Below, in pieces: positions 1-8,720 of a stretch of 11,602 bases of DNA. Numbering within the stretch: the stretch's first letter is position 1; every line of letters begins with the position of its first letter. Under the pieces are notes generated by a model. That model saw only the letters and a list, made by a program, of their open reading frames with translations. It ran no database searches and had not been told where the DNA came from. The DNA is from DATLFI01 sp035524895 (GTDB lineage Bacteria > Acidobacteriota > Thermoanaerobaculia > Multivoradales > Multivoraceae): the NCBI GenBank assembly GCA_035524895.1, contig DATLFI010000199.1:1-11602 (forward strand), read 5' to 3'. The position numbers and the translations under genes were made by a program.

Positions 1-230
1 CCCCGGGCAGCTTGCCTGCACCGACGTCGCCGCTGCGCGGCTCTGGTAGGGGGCGGCGTGGGGCCGTCTGCGGTGTTGCGCTCGCGAAGCGTGTGACCCA
101 GCATCGCCACCGCTCCCGCGCCAACGCCGAGCCGCCGGTAGTGCCGCTGCAGGCGAAAGACCTTCCCCGCGCACCGCATGAGCATCCGGCCCCACGGCGC
201 TCCCAACGCAGCCCACGGGGGTTCCACCAC
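1..230 (-). CDS. possible 5' part of an unidentified gene, runs off left edge
   Basis: Downstream of the SDR gene a minus-strand frame is open from a GTG at 230 (or ATGs at 185 and 179) to the window edge, about 76 codons with no stop. A purine-rich GAAGGAG lies about 10 bases before the GTG, a rather long spacing. The first 55 or so codons mostly end in G or C, as in the neighbouring genes. The translation has no motif I recognise: it is rich in arginine (for example GKVFRLQRHYRRLGVGAGAV) and becomes proline- and arginine-rich near the edge. The other two minus frames are also open here, so openness alone is weak evidence. It may instead be non-coding sequence downstream of the cluster. I assign no function. 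Confidence 0.25.
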   Translation of the reverse strand, partial: MVEPPWAALGAPWGRMLMRCAGKVFRLQRHYRRLGVGAGAVAMLGHTLRERNTADGPTPPPTRAAQRRRRCRQAAR

Positions 231-258
231 GGGCTGCTCGCTCCTTCGAGGACCTCCG

Positions 259-1044
259 TCAACCCGGGCCCAGGCTCAGTCCCCCGTCCACCGGCACGAC
301 GGCTCCGGTGACCCAGTCGTTCTCGGGATCGCAGAGCGCCACCGCGATGCGAGCGATGTCGGCGGGCTGGCCGATGCGTCCGAGCGGCACGAACCCGCGC
401 ACCGCGTCGAGGTGCGCCCGCGCTCGCTCGGCGCCGAGCATGCGTTCGAAGATCTCTGTCTCGACCACGCCCGGGCAAACGGCGTTGACACGGATGCGAT
501 CCGCGGCGAGCTCGAGCGCGAGGCAGCGCGTGAGCATGTCGAGCCCGGCCTTCGCCGCGGAGTACACGGCGTAGTTCTTGATCGCAATCATCGTGACCGA
601 GGAGGAGATGTTGAGCACCGAGGCGGTGCCGGCCTCCCTGTGGCGCCGCAGGTGCGGCAGCGACGCCTGGAGCACGAACATCGGCCCCTTGAGATCGACG
701 TCGACGACCTGGTCGATCTCCTCCGGCGTGATCTGGTCGAAGGGTCCCTGGTGGCCGACTCCGGCGTTGTTGACGACGACGTGGAGCGCGCCCAGGTGGC
801 GAGCCGCGTTGGCAACCACCTCCGCCGCGCCCGACGCTGTCGAGACATCGCCCGCTGCAGGCGCGACACCCCCGCCGTGATGCGCGCGAAGCTCCCCGAC
901 CGCCTGCTCGAGCGCGTCGACCTGCCGGCCTCCGATCGCGACGGCGCAACCGGCCCGCAGCAGCTCTTCCGCGATGCCACGCCCGATGCCGGTAGCGCCG
1001 CCGGTCACCAGCGCGCACAGGCCGCGCATTCGCTCGCTGGGCAT
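259..1044 (-). CDS. SDR-family NAD(P)-dependent oxidoreductase
   Basis: A 261-residue classical short-chain dehydrogenase/reductase, a cytosolic single-domain Rossmann enzyme of normal family length. Visible motifs are the dinucleotide-binding TGGATGIG at residues 14-21, NNAG at 92-95, the active-site serine around 147-149 (Ser148 by the usual 13-residue offset), and YSAAK with Tyr161 and Lys165. The C-terminal part carries NAVCPGVVETEI and the typical W-TG-VV-VDGG ending. The fourth member of the usual catalytic tetrad, the Asn of the VNLKG stretch, is Asp117 here (DVDLKG). Substrate cannot be read from the sequence; the 3-oxoacyl-ACP reductase-like fold covers many alcohol and ketone substrates. 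Start: ATG at 1044 or ATG at 1029 (five residues shorter) are both possible, and neither has a strong Shine-Dalgarno sequence. It lies 25 bases after sdhB, so it may share that transcript, but no metabolic link to it is evident. Confidence 0.93.
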   Translation of the reverse strand: MPSERMRGLCALVTGGATGIGRGIAEELLRAGCAVAIGGRQVDALEQAVGELRAHHGGGVAPAAGDVSTASGAAEVVANAARHLGALHVVVNNAGVGHQGPFDQITPEEIDQVVDVDLKGPMFVLQASLPHLRRHREAGTASVLNISSSVTMIAIKNYAVYSAAKAGLDMLTRCLALELAADRIRVNAVCPGVVETEIFERMLGAERARAHLDAVRGFVPLGRIGQPADIARIAVALCDPENDWVTGAVVPVDGGLSLGPG

Positions 1045-1069
1045 CGCGATCTAGCTCGGCACGGCCGCG

Positions 1070-1828
1070 TCAGCGACCGCGCGCGAGCCCTCCCACCTTC
1101 GCCACCAGGTAGTCGCGGTTGAGCCGCGCGATCCACTCGACGCCAATGCCCTTCGGACAGACCGCCTCGCACTCGCGATGGTTCGAGCAGCTCCCGAAAC
1201 CCTCGGCTTCCATCTGGTCCACCATCGCCACCACCCTGCGATAGCGCTCCGGCTGACCCTGCGGCAGCATCGCGAGGTGTCCGACCTTGGCCGCGACGAA
1301 GAGCTGCGCCGCGCCGTTGGGACACTGCGCCACACAGGCGGCACAGCCGATGCAGGTCGCAGCGTCGAACGCGAGGTCCGAGTGCTCCTTCTGGACTGGG
1401 ATGCTGTTCGCATCGGGCGCGCCGCCGGTGTTGACCGACACGTAGCCGCCGGCCTGCACGATGCGGTCGAGGGCGGTGCGATCGACGATCAGGTCGCGCA
1501 ACACCGGCATCGCGGCCGCGCGCCACGGCTCGACGCGGACGGTGTCGCCGTCGGCGAATTCGCGCAGGTGGAGCTGGCAGGCCGTAATGCGCGCGCGCGG
1601 GCCGTGCGCAGTGCCCTGGATCATCACGCCGCACGCGCCGCAGATGCCCTCGCGGCAGTCGTGGTCGAAGGCCACCGGGCGTCGGCCCTCGCGTTCGAGA
1701 CGGATGTTGAGCTGGTCCAGGAGCTCGAGAAAGGACGACTCGGCGCTCACGTCATCGACGGCGAACGTCTCGAACCGCCCAGGGTCTGCGGGGTTCTCCT
1801 GTCGCCAGATCTCGAGGGTGATGCGCAT
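1070..1828 (-). CDS. sdhB: succinate dehydrogenase/fumarate reductase iron-sulfur subunit
   Basis: A 252-residue iron-sulfur protein that carries electrons between the FAD of SdhA and the quinone/heme site of SdhC on the cytoplasmic face of the membrane. The N-terminal ferredoxin-like domain has the [2Fe-2S] ligands Cys58, Cys63, Cys66 (CREGICGAC) and Cys84. The C-terminal domain has CIGCAACVAQCP (Cys159, 162, 165, 169) and CSNHRECEAVCP (Cys214, 220, 224). By family analogy, Cys159, 162, 165 and 224 bind [4Fe-4S], and Cys169, 214 and 220 bind [3Fe-4S]. All eleven ligands are present, so the subunit looks functional. It starts at ATG 1828, 15 bases after the sdhA stop, without a clear Shine-Dalgarno sequence, which suggests coupling to sdhA translation. 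It could equally be named frdB, because type B complexes can run in either direction. Confidence 0.96.
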   Translation of the reverse strand: MRITLEIWRQENPADPGRFETFAVDDVSAESSFLELLDQLNIRLEREGRRPVAFDHDCREGICGACGVMIQGTAHGPRARITACQLHLREFADGDTVRVEPWRAAAMPVLRDLIVDRTALDRIVQAGGYVSVNTGGAPDANSIPVQKEHSDLAFDAATCIGCAACVAQCPNGAAQLFVAAKVGHLAMLPQGQPERYRRVVAMVDQMEAEGFGSCSNHRECEAVCPKGIGVEWIARLNRDYLVAKVGGLARGR

Positions 1829-1843
1829 AGGCTGCTACGTCCG

Positions 1844-3753
<1,910 letters not shown>

Positions 3754-3757
<4 letters not shown>

Positions 3758-4488
3758 GGCTGGATCCCCCCGGCGAGCTCGGCGCGCGGCGCCCCGACGT
3801 CCCGCGGTACCGGTTCGAGCCAGCCGGCAAGGACTCCGACTGGCACGGCGAGGAACCCCACGGTCACGACGACCGCGAACACCACCGCGAACGGTTTGCG
3901 CGCCCCTCGATACACCGGGTGGTCGAGACCGAGCGACTGGAAGACGCTCCAGAGCCCGTGGTACAGGTGCAGGCCGAGCAGCAGGTTGGCCACGATGTAA
4001 GCCGCCGCCACAGGCCACTGGCCGAGCCCCGTCACGAGGTTGGCGTAGACGTCGCCCGGCCTGAAGTCCGGGTGCACGTTGCCCCAGGTCAGGTGCATGA
4101 GGTGGTAGACGACGTAGGCGAGGATCAAGATGCCGCTCCACCGCATCGTCCGAGAGGCGTAGTCGAGCTGCACGGGCTGCAGCCGCTTGTAACCCCGCGG
4201 CCGCGCTTTCTTGTTGACCAGCGTGAGCTGGATCGCGGCCGCGACGTGCACCGCGACCGCGAGCAGGAGCGTCGCGCGGGCCACCCACAGCACGCCCCCA
4301 TGAGGGACGGCCGGAGCACCGATCTCGCGCAGCCACTCGGCGTAGGCATTCAGCTTCTCTGGACCCTGAAACGCCTTCAGGTTGCCGGCCATGTGGCCGA
4401 GCACGAAGCCGAACAGCACCAAGCCGGAGACCGCCATCGCAGCCTTCTGGACGATCGCAGAGCGCCAGAGGCTCGCGGGGCGTTTCAT
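3754..4488 (-). CDS. sdhC: succinate dehydrogenase/fumarate reductase cytochrome b subunit
   Basis: A 244-residue membrane anchor of the type B (single large subunit, di-heme) family. Five hydrophobic segments lie near residues 12-36, 65-90, 115-135, 158-182 and 198-223. Histidines fall in or next to the first four of them: His32 (LGHMAGNLK), His81, His129/His132 (VYHLMHLTWG) and His174/His177 (LHLYHGLWS). These supply candidate axial ligands for two b hemes. It anchors SdhA/SdhB and exchanges electrons with the quinone pool. The ATG at 4488 is chosen because the first membrane segment starts about ten residues later and the extended upstream frame runs into the preceding gene. The leader just before the ATG is pyrimidine-rich and has no Shine-Dalgarno sequence, unlike most genes nearby. 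It is the first gene of the C-A-B cluster; its TGA overlaps the sdhA GTG. Confidence 0.94.
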
Positions 4489-4639
4489 GTCGACGGGTCT
4501 CAGAGGTAGAAGGAAAGGAGCGGCGCGCGCGAACCGGCGCGGGCCAGCCTCCGGCAGAGAGAGGCTACCAGCCCGCGACAACCTCCCGCGGCTTCGAGGC
4601 TCCCATCGACCCTCCGCAAGGGCCCTCCGAGCTTCCCCC
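4489..4639. other. intergenic region upstream of sdhC
   Basis: This 151-base gap separates the unknown membrane protein gene from sdhC and is the likeliest place for an sdh promoter, but I see no convincing -35/-10 pair. It contains a 6-base inverted repeat (AGCCTC at 4546-4551, GAGGCT at 4561-4566, 9-base loop) and then a GC-rich stretch of alternating CG. On the minus strand the hairpin is not followed by a T-run, so it is at best a weak terminator for the upstream gene. The last 20 or so bases before the sdhC start are pyrimidine-rich. I find no small reading frame worth calling. Confidence 0.4.
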
Positions 4640-6061
4640 TCAGCGCCAGAACGGCAGGTACTCGCGACGGAGCTCGTCCTCGTCGGGAGATTCTCCCTCG
4701 GTGTCACTCGCCAACTGCTTCCGGCCCACCTCGAGCACGTTCCGGCCCGCAGGCATGCTAGCCGTGGGCAGGTGCACGAGCACGCCGACCGCACCGTCCG
4801 AAGGCCGCCGATGGAAGGCGAGGACAGGAAGCTCGATTGGCACGTCGTTCAGCCGAATTCGATAGATGTCTCGGAGACACGCTGCCACCGCCGCCACCTG
4901 CTCGGGCTCGCCACGCCGCCGCCTGGCGAGGAACAAGCCTTCGCCGCGGAGCGGCTCGACGTCGGGGCAATGCTCGGCCATCCGATCTCGATCCCGGTTC
5001 GGCAGGTAGGGAATGAACAGACGGAGGTACGGGTCATCGATCACATCGCTCTGGATCGTGGCGACCCGATCGGCCCCCTCCCCGCGCAGGTTCTCGTAGT
5101 GGTCGGCACGCATGAGCATCGGGCTCGGCCGCGTCGGGTAGTAGATGTAGCTGTCGAATCCGAACAGGCCGAGACGCACCACGAAGTAGGCCAGGAACAG
5201 CGCCACCAGAGCCAAGGAAGCGAACATCGCAACGAAGCTGGCTCGTGTGGTCGAGAAGTGCGTCGAGAACACCAACAGGATCGAGTTGTAGAAGCGACCC
5301 AGGGTGGCGGCCTGTATGCCGCGGAAGGTCCCCTCGGCGAACCTCGCCAACCGGGGATGACGGCCGACCCGCGCGACGTCCTTCTTGAACCAGCGGTCGA
5401 TCATGCTCGCAGTGATCAGCGGTGCCATCAGCAACACGCACACCACGTAGAAGATCCCCAGGAGCCCCTTGTCTGGCGCCATCAGACGGCCCACGGCGGC
5501 GGCCAGGATGCTGATCCCGATCAGCCACAGCATGCCGAAGAAGAGCGACAGCAGGACCAGGAACAAGACCGAGAACACCGTGCTCGCCAATCGGTCGACG
5601 CGACGTTCCAGGCTGCGCGGGTCTGGCATCAGCTCGAGGTAGACCCGCCGCTGGATCGGCCCGACGTCGAATCGATCCCACAGGATCCCGTCCGGGAAGA
5701 CGATGTTGAGTCCGCACAACGCGACCCAGAAGCCGCGCAAGAAGAAGTGCACGGAGAAAGCGATCATCAGAGCGATGACCAGCAGGGTCACGACGTAGAA
5801 CATCATGAACGGCAGCAGGAACAGCCGAGACGACAAATGCAGCTCGAGCGCGAGGTAGCTGCGGCTGAGCAGCTCGGGCAACCGAAACAGCGAGAACACG
5901 ACGGCGCCGCTGATTAGGAGCTCGAGCTCCCACACCGGTCGGAGGTAGTGCCAAGGCGGCTGCGACCCCGGTGCCAACGGTCCTCCGTCGGGCACGCCGG
6001 GCTCGGGCTCGGTACCCGCCGGGGTGACCTGGCTCGAGACGGACGTGTCCTCGTTGCTCAC
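4640..6061 (-). CDS. polytopic membrane protein of unknown function
   Basis: A 473-residue protein that I do not recognise. Residues 1-36 are polar and proline-rich. Hydrophobic segments follow near 46-60 (short), 79-104, 108-121 (short), 160-190 (long enough for one or two passes), 199-220 and 274-298. A loop with the conserved-looking motif DRFDVGPIQRRVYLEL is at 129-144, and a soluble C-terminal part covers about 310-473, ending in an acidic stretch and EYLPFWR. No catalytic or transporter signature is evident. The GTG start at 6061 overlaps the TGA of the upstream quinone oxidoreductase gene as GTGA and has no Shine-Dalgarno sequence, so its translation is probably coupled to that gene. 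The open frame extends far upstream inside the oxidoreductase gene, but that part is out-of-frame shadow. The pairing suggests a shared expression program with the oxidoreductase; a functional link is only inferred. Confidence 0.85.
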   Translation of the reverse strand: MSNEDTSVSSQVTPAGTEPEPGVPDGGPLAPGSQPPWHYLRPVWELELLISGAVVFSLFRLPELLSRSYLALELHLSSRLFLLPFMMFYVVTLLVIALMIAFSVHFFLRGFWVALCGLNIVFPDGILWDRFDVGPIQRRVYLELMPDPRSLERRVDRLASTVFSVLFLVLLSLFFGMLWLIGISILAAAVGRLMAPDKGLLGIFYVVCVLLMAPLITASMIDRWFKKDVARVGRHPRLARFAEGTFRGIQAATLGRFYNSILLVFSTHFSTTRASFVAMFASLALVALFLAYFVVRLGLFGFDSYIYYPTRPSPMLMRADHYENLRGEGADRVATIQSDVIDDPYLRLFIPYLPNRDRDRMAEHCPDVEPLRGEGLFLARRRRGEPEQVAAVAACLRDIYRIRLNDVPIELPVLAFHRRPSDGAVGVLVHLPTASMPAGRNVLEVGRKQLASDTEGESPDEDELRREYLPFWR

Positions 6062-7047
6062 GGCAACAGCACCGACGACCCGACCGTGCGACGACCGTGC
6101 AGGTCTTCGTGAGCACGCCGGGCCTCGGCGAGGGGATAGCGCTGGCGTACCTCGATGCGGACCGTGCCAGCCAAGACCACCTCGAAGAAGGCACGTGCGC
6201 ACTCGAGCAGGTCGTCGCGGGTCGCGGTGTAGTCGAAGAGGGTCGGCCTCGTCAGGAAGAGCGAACCGCCTCGCGACAGCTTCTGGAGATCGAACGCTGG
6301 GACCGGACCTGAGGACTGACCGAAGCTCACCAGCAGACCGCGACGTGTCAGGCAACGCAAGGACCCCTCGAAGGTCTCCTGACCCACCGAGTCGTAGACC
6401 ACCGGCACACCCACCCCGCCCGTGAGCTCCTTGACGCGCGTCACGAAGTCCTCGCGCGTGTACACGATCGGGGAGTCGCAACCGTGCTGTCTGGCAAGCT
6501 CCGCCTTGGCGTCGGTCGAGACCGTGCCGAGGACCCGCGCGCCGAGCGCACGCGCCCACTGGCAGGCGATGAGACCGACACCGCCGGCCGCGGCCTGCAC
6601 CAGAATCGTCTCCCCGGGTCGAACCGGGTGGGTACGCCGCAACAGGTACTCCGCAGTCATGCCCTTGAGCAGCGAGGCGGCGGCGACCTCTGTGGAGATC
6701 CCCTCGGGAATCGGCACGAGCCGCGCCGCGTCCACCACCCGTTCCTGGCAATAGGCGCCGAGCGCGCCCACGTAGGCGACGCGATCGCCCACGGTGACCT
6801 CGTGCACGCCGTCACCGAGCTCCACCACCTCTCCCGCGGCCTCGAGCCCCAGCGTCACCGGCATCGGTGGCAGCGGGTACAGCCCGCTCCGATGGTAGGT
6901 GTCGATGTAGTTGAGTCCGATCGCCAGGTGCCGCACGCGCACCTGCCCGGGCCCCGGCTCGTCGACCTGCACCTCGTCCCACTGCAGGACCTCGGGCCCG
7001 CCGGTGCGGTGGATGCGAACTGCGTGACTTCGGCGATCCCGGGACAC
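6058..7047 (-). CDS. zinc-free quinone oxidoreductase (MDR superfamily)
   Basis: A 329-residue medium-chain dehydrogenase/reductase of the NADPH:quinone reductase (QOR) type, a soluble enzyme reducing quinones or activated alkenes with NADPH. The N-terminal GroES-like domain includes HLAIGLNYIDTYHRSGLY (residues 40-57) and TLGLEAAGEV (65-74). The Rossmann domain carries AAAGGVG at 152-158, and the C-terminal part has YDSVGQETFEGSL and LTRPTLFDYTATR, typical of the E. coli QorA group. The cysteine and histidine ligands of zinc MDRs are absent, and the length is usual for the family. The GTG start at 7047 is chosen because a GAGAGG Shine-Dalgarno (7053-7058) lies 5 bases upstream and the protein then starts where the family does. 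An upstream extension would translate the 9-base repeat as Ser-Glu-Arg units and run into the cupin gene. The 3' end overlaps the membrane protein gene by 4 bases. Confidence 0.93.
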   Translation of the reverse strand: MSRDRRSHAVRIHRTGGPEVLQWDEVQVDEPGPGQVRVRHLAIGLNYIDTYHRSGLYPLPPMPVTLGLEAAGEVVELGDGVHEVTVGDRVAYVGALGAYCQERVVDAARLVPIPEGISTEVAAASLLKGMTAEYLLRRTHPVRPGETILVQAAAGGVGLIACQWARALGARVLGTVSTDAKAELARQHGCDSPIVYTREDFVTRVKELTGGVGVPVVYDSVGQETFEGSLRCLTRRGLLVSFGQSSGPVPAFDLQKLSRGGSLFLTRPTLFDYTATRDDLLECARAFFEVVLAGTVRIEVRQRYPLAEARRAHEDLHGRRTVGSSVLLP

Positions 7048-7052
7048 GGCGA

Positions 7053-7058
7053 CCTCTC
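7053..7058 (-). promoter_or_regulatory. ribosome binding site of the quinone oxidoreductase gene
   Basis: GAGAGG on the minus strand, 5 bases before the GTG at 7047. It decides the start. Its first two bases are the last bases of the 9-base repeat array, and every repeat unit contains GAGA, so the array supplies weak Shine-Dalgarno-like sequence all along the leader. Confidence 0.65.
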
Positions 7059-7128
7059 TCTCGGATCTCTCGGATCTCTCGGATCTCTCGGATCTCTCGG
7101 ATCTCTCGGATCTCTCGGATCTCTCGGA
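7057..7128 (-). repeat. 9-bp direct tandem repeat, 8 copies
   Basis: A 72-base stretch with an exact 9-base period (plus strand unit TCTCGGATC, minus strand GATCCGAGA). There are seven perfect units from 7059 to 7121 and a variant unit at 7122-7130 where the last bases become AGC. Every perfect unit holds a GATC, giving seven GATC sites exactly 9 bases apart. It lies in the leader between the cupin stop (7190) and the quinone oxidoreductase start (7047), touching the latter's ribosome binding site. The period is a multiple of three, so all frames stay open across it and copy-number change could not shift a reading frame. It could change leader length or structure. Confidence 0.97.
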
Positions 7129-7189
7129 GCTCGAAGGGAACGAGGAGGAGCTTACGCGTGCTGGAGGAGCGAAGGAGTCGTGGATCGCG

Positions 7190-7510
7190 TCAGCGATAGT
7201 CCTCGCGAACCGGGTGGAACACGTCGAGCACCCGGCAGGCGGTGATGGCACGCGCGGAGTGCGGTGTGCCACCCGGGATCACGTACACCGATCCGGGAGA
7301 GAGAAGGTGGCGCGCGCCCGAAACCACCAGCTCCAGCTCACCCTCCAGCGGGTTCACGACCTGCTCGTGCGGATGGCTGTGCTCCGGGATGGCAGAGCCC
7401 TGGTCGATGTCCCAGTAGGCGAAGGTCATCGTGTCGGTGTGCACGAAGCGACCGTGGAAGCCGGGAATCGGCTCGCGTTCTGGTGTTGCGGAAAGCTCGA
7501 CGCGTGACAC
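7190..7510 (-). CDS. small single-domain cupin protein
   Basis: A 106-residue cupin, a small metal-binding beta-barrel. Motif 1 is seen as PEHSHPHEQVVNPLEGELEL (residues 42-61), with His44, His46 and Gln50 as likely metal ligands. Motif 2 is PGSVYVIPGGTPHSARA, with His84 as the remaining ligand. The HSHPHEQ form resembles that of small cupins such as the pectin-degradation protein KdgF, but no pectin genes are nearby, so the substrate is unknown; a sensor or dioxygenase-like role is also possible. Start: a strong GGAGG touches the ATG at 7516 with no spacing but sits 6 bases before the GTG at 7510, so GTG is the better start; ATG would add two residues. It lies 77 bases after the top6A stop and may be on the same transcript. 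Confidence 0.88.
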   Translation of the reverse strand: MSRVELSATPEREPIPGFHGRFVHTDTMTFAYWDIDQGSAIPEHSHPHEQVVNPLEGELELVVSGARHLLSPGSVYVIPGGTPHSARAITACRVLDVFHPVREDYR

Positions 7511-7516
7511 GTGCAT

Positions 7517-7521
7517 CCTCC
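7517..7521 (-). promoter_or_regulatory. ribosome binding site of the cupin gene
   Basis: GGAGG on the minus strand, a full Shine-Dalgarno core. It abuts the ATG at 7516 (no spacer) and has the normal 6-base spacing to the GTG at 7510, which favours the GTG as start. Confidence 0.7.
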
Positions 7522-7587
7522 GTTCAGCAGCCGGCTGATCCCGATCGTACGGCGCGACCTTACAGGAAGTCAGAGAGCCGGAGGTCC

Positions 7588-8715
7588 CTACATCCACTCC
7601 CGATCTCGGATCTTCCTCGGCAGGTACTCCTCGGTGACGAACGACAGTCCCTTGTTCGACAGAGCCTCGAGCTCCCACTTTCGCCCCTCGCTGAGCATGT
7701 GCTTGATCTCCCGCTGCCAGCGCCGGTCCCGGAACCACTCGTACGCGAGGATCTCCTTGGCGCGAGCGCGGTCCTGGTCGTTGAGCTTGATGCTGACGCC
7801 TTCGGAGATGCCGTACTTGGCCGGGTCGTAGCTCGAGAGGCCGAGAAAGCGCGCGCCGGGGATCGCCATGCGCGCGGACTCGAACGCCAGGTTGATGGAC
7901 CCTTGCTTGACCACCGAGTGGATGTAGTAACCCCACGGGTCGTTGTCGACGAACACGTAGAGCGGCAGCTTCATCTCCTCCACCATCCGGTAGAGCAGCC
8001 GGCGCACGCCGCGCGGCGGCTGGCCTTGCCCGGTCACCAGCATGCACTTGTGGCGCTTCCAGAACTTGTCCTCGTTCAGGCGCGCCCACACCGCTTCCTT
8101 CTCGACCAGCAGGATGAACTCTGCCGCGTGCTTCTTGAACTGGACCACGTCCGGCTCGACGATGCCGGGCACCGACCAGCCTCCGGAGCCCATGCGCGCG
8201 AGATCGATGGTGTCGCCGGCATCGACGATGGTCATGGGGCCGACCACCGAGCCGCGCTTGGCGGCGAACAGGTGCAGCTCCTCACGCAGGGCACCGAGCG
8301 TGACCTCGAGGTCCTCGATGATCGGATCGCTCTCGATCTGGTCGTCGAAGGTGTTCTCGCGTCCCTCGCCGAGCGTGTGCTTGGTCATGTAGTAGAGGTC
8401 GCGGATGCTGGTGGTCTTGCCCTCGCGGAGGACCTGCGCGCAGCCTCGCGCGACCACGAAGGTCTGCATGAACTTGCGCGCCTGGTTGAGGTTGAACAGC
8501 GTGCGCCGCTGCGTGTTCTCACCCATCTCGATGATGCCGCGCTCGTCCGAGAACGTAACGTTCGAGAGCGCCCGCGTCGGGACGTCGACGTAGGGGTCGA
8601 CCCCGCGCTTGGCTTGCTTGATCGCGGCCCGGGCGAGCTCCTCGATGCGCTTCGCAGCGTTGGCGCTGCCGGCACGTGAAGTCTTCTTGGTGGTCGTCTT
8701 TTTCCTGGCTGCCAT
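7588..8715 (-). CDS. top6A: DNA topoisomerase VI subunit A
   Basis: A 375-residue Spo11/Top6A-family protein, the DNA-cleaving subunit of the type IIB topoisomerase that passes one duplex through a transient double-strand break. The winged-helix (5Y-CAP) domain has TTSIRDLYYMTKH, in which Tyr108/Tyr109 are the candidate nucleophiles; Tyr109 is favoured by analogy with SPO11. The Toprim domain has ILLVEKEAVW with acidic Glu205, and VFVDNDPWGYYIH with Asp257 and Asp259, for metal binding. All catalytic residues are in place and the length fits archaeal Top6A. The N-terminus (residues 1-24) is a Lys/Arg/Thr-rich tail (KKTTTKKTSR), histone-H1-like and probably disordered, which may help bind DNA. 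The ATG at 8715 is preceded by GAGGCGAGG, part of a repeated unit. It lies 110 bases after top6B, and the pair is presumably co-transcribed to make the A2B2 enzyme. Confidence 0.95.
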   Translation of the reverse strand: MAARKKTTTKKTSRAGSANAAKRIEELARAAIKQAKRGVDPYVDVPTRALSNVTFSDERGIIEMGENTQRRTLFNLNQARKFMQTFVVARGCAQVLREGKTTSIRDLYYMTKHTLGEGRENTFDDQIESDPIIEDLEVTLGALREELHLFAAKRGSVVGPMTIVDAGDTIDLARMGSGGWSVPGIVEPDVVQFKKHAAEFILLVEKEAVWARLNEDKFWKRHKCMLVTGQGQPPRGVRRLLYRMVEEMKLPLYVFVDNDPWGYYIHSVVKQGSINLAFESARMAIPGARFLGLSSYDPAKYGISEGVSIKLNDQDRARAKEILAYEWFRDRRWQREIKHMLSEGRKWELEALSNKGLSFVTEEYLPRKIRDREWM

Positions 8716-8720
8716 GTCCT

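Noticed and set aside
178..1122. 314-codon open frame on the plus strand over the SDR gene
   Set aside because: Antisense to an SDR with all its family motifs; composition is that of a shadow.
4382..5917. 511-codon open frame on the plus strand
   Set aside because: It is antisense to sdhC and the membrane protein gene, is Gln/His/Glu-rich without motifs, and crosses the intergenic gap; it is a shadow of G/C-ending codons.
6062..6751. N-terminal extension of the membrane protein by 230 codons
   Set aside because: The frame is open but fully overlaps the quinone oxidoreductase gene in another frame; the extension reads as Arg/Gly/Ala-rich noise, and the GTGA overlap at 6058-6061 gives a natural start.
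7057..7128. CRISPR array
   Set aside because: The 9-base units are contiguous with no spacers, and no cas genes are present.
7048..7272. N-terminal extension of the quinone oxidoreductase with Ser-Glu-Arg repeats
   Set aside because: The frame is open only because the repeat has a period divisible by three; it runs into the cupin gene, and a good ribosome binding site and family-typical N-terminus mark the start at 7047.
7528..7537. 10-base palindrome CAGCCGGCTG upstream of the cupin gene as an operator
   Set aside because: Short GC-rich palindromes are expected by chance at this base composition and there is no second copy or adjacent promoter to support it.
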